The notes beneath the pieces are model-generated. The model saw nothing but the letters and a program-made list of their open reading frames with translations. It searched no databases and was not told the DNA's origin. The translations under genes and the position numbers were made by a program. Below, in pieces: positions 6,830-6,842 of a DNA stretch of 6,842 bases; within the stretch, counting starts at the first letter, position 1; each line of letters begins with the position of its first letter. This DNA comes from Verrucomicrobiota bacterium (GTDB taxonomy: Bacteria; Verrucomicrobiota; Verrucomicrobiia; Limisphaerales; JAFMIX01), in NCBI GenBank assembly GCA_026397895.1, contig JAPLTZ010000288.1, positions 1-6,842 of the forward strand, read 5' to 3'.

Positions 6830-6842
6830 ATGAAATCAATGA
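6830..6842 (+). CDS. possible start of a divergent gene (partial)
   Basis: An ATG at 6830 begins an open frame (MKSM) that runs off the window. It is divergent from the esterase gene, leaving a 104-bp intergenic stretch (6726-6829). CATACT (6816-6821) upstream could be a -10 box, with a poor -35 candidate. Only four codons are visible, so the call rests on position and the Met-Lys start alone. Confidence 0.3.

Overview
The window is about 60% GC and densely packed. It fits a Gram-negative-type heterotroph of the PVC group, most plausibly Verrucomicrobiota. This rests on few Shine-Dalgarno sequences, a LemA/M48/DUF1648 set and a secreted carbohydrate-esterase-like hydrolase. The assignment is inference; no rRNA or other marker lies in the window.

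The left half (1-2604) reads on the plus strand. The 3' end of an unrecognised gene overlaps a metallo-beta-lactamase-fold hydrolase by ATGA. The hydrolase carries a Cro/C1-like helix-turn-helix region at its N-terminus. Next come ilvN (acetolactate synthase regulatory subunit) and ilvC (ketol-acid reductoisomerase), two consecutive functions of valine/isoleucine synthesis; ilvB is not in view. A 34-bp tandem duplication spans the ilvC stop codon, and a strong GAAA-loop hairpin terminator closes the unit.

The right half (2603-6725) reads on the minus strand and converges on that terminator. In transcription order it holds a secreted alpha/beta hydrolase (BD-FAE/acetylxylan esterase-like), lemA, a DUF1648 membrane protein and a large membrane M48 (HtpX-like) metalloprotease with a TerB-like C-terminal part. 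The DUF1648 gene is markedly AT-richer (about 48% GC) than its neighbours and separates the commonly paired lemA and M48 genes. At the right edge a divergent plus-strand gene may begin at 6830.

Three intergenic gaps contain similar promoter-like pairs (TTGNCY, 16-17 bp, TARCTK), before ilvN, lemA and the esterase gene. The lemA one is flanked by a perfect 7-bp inverted repeat. No mobile element, CRISPR array or RNA gene was seen, and no gene-free stretch exceeds about 105 bp. The genes are mostly well-known families; the unusual points are the HTH-MBL fusion, the stop-codon duplication, the compositionally odd DUF1648 insert and the shared promoter signature.
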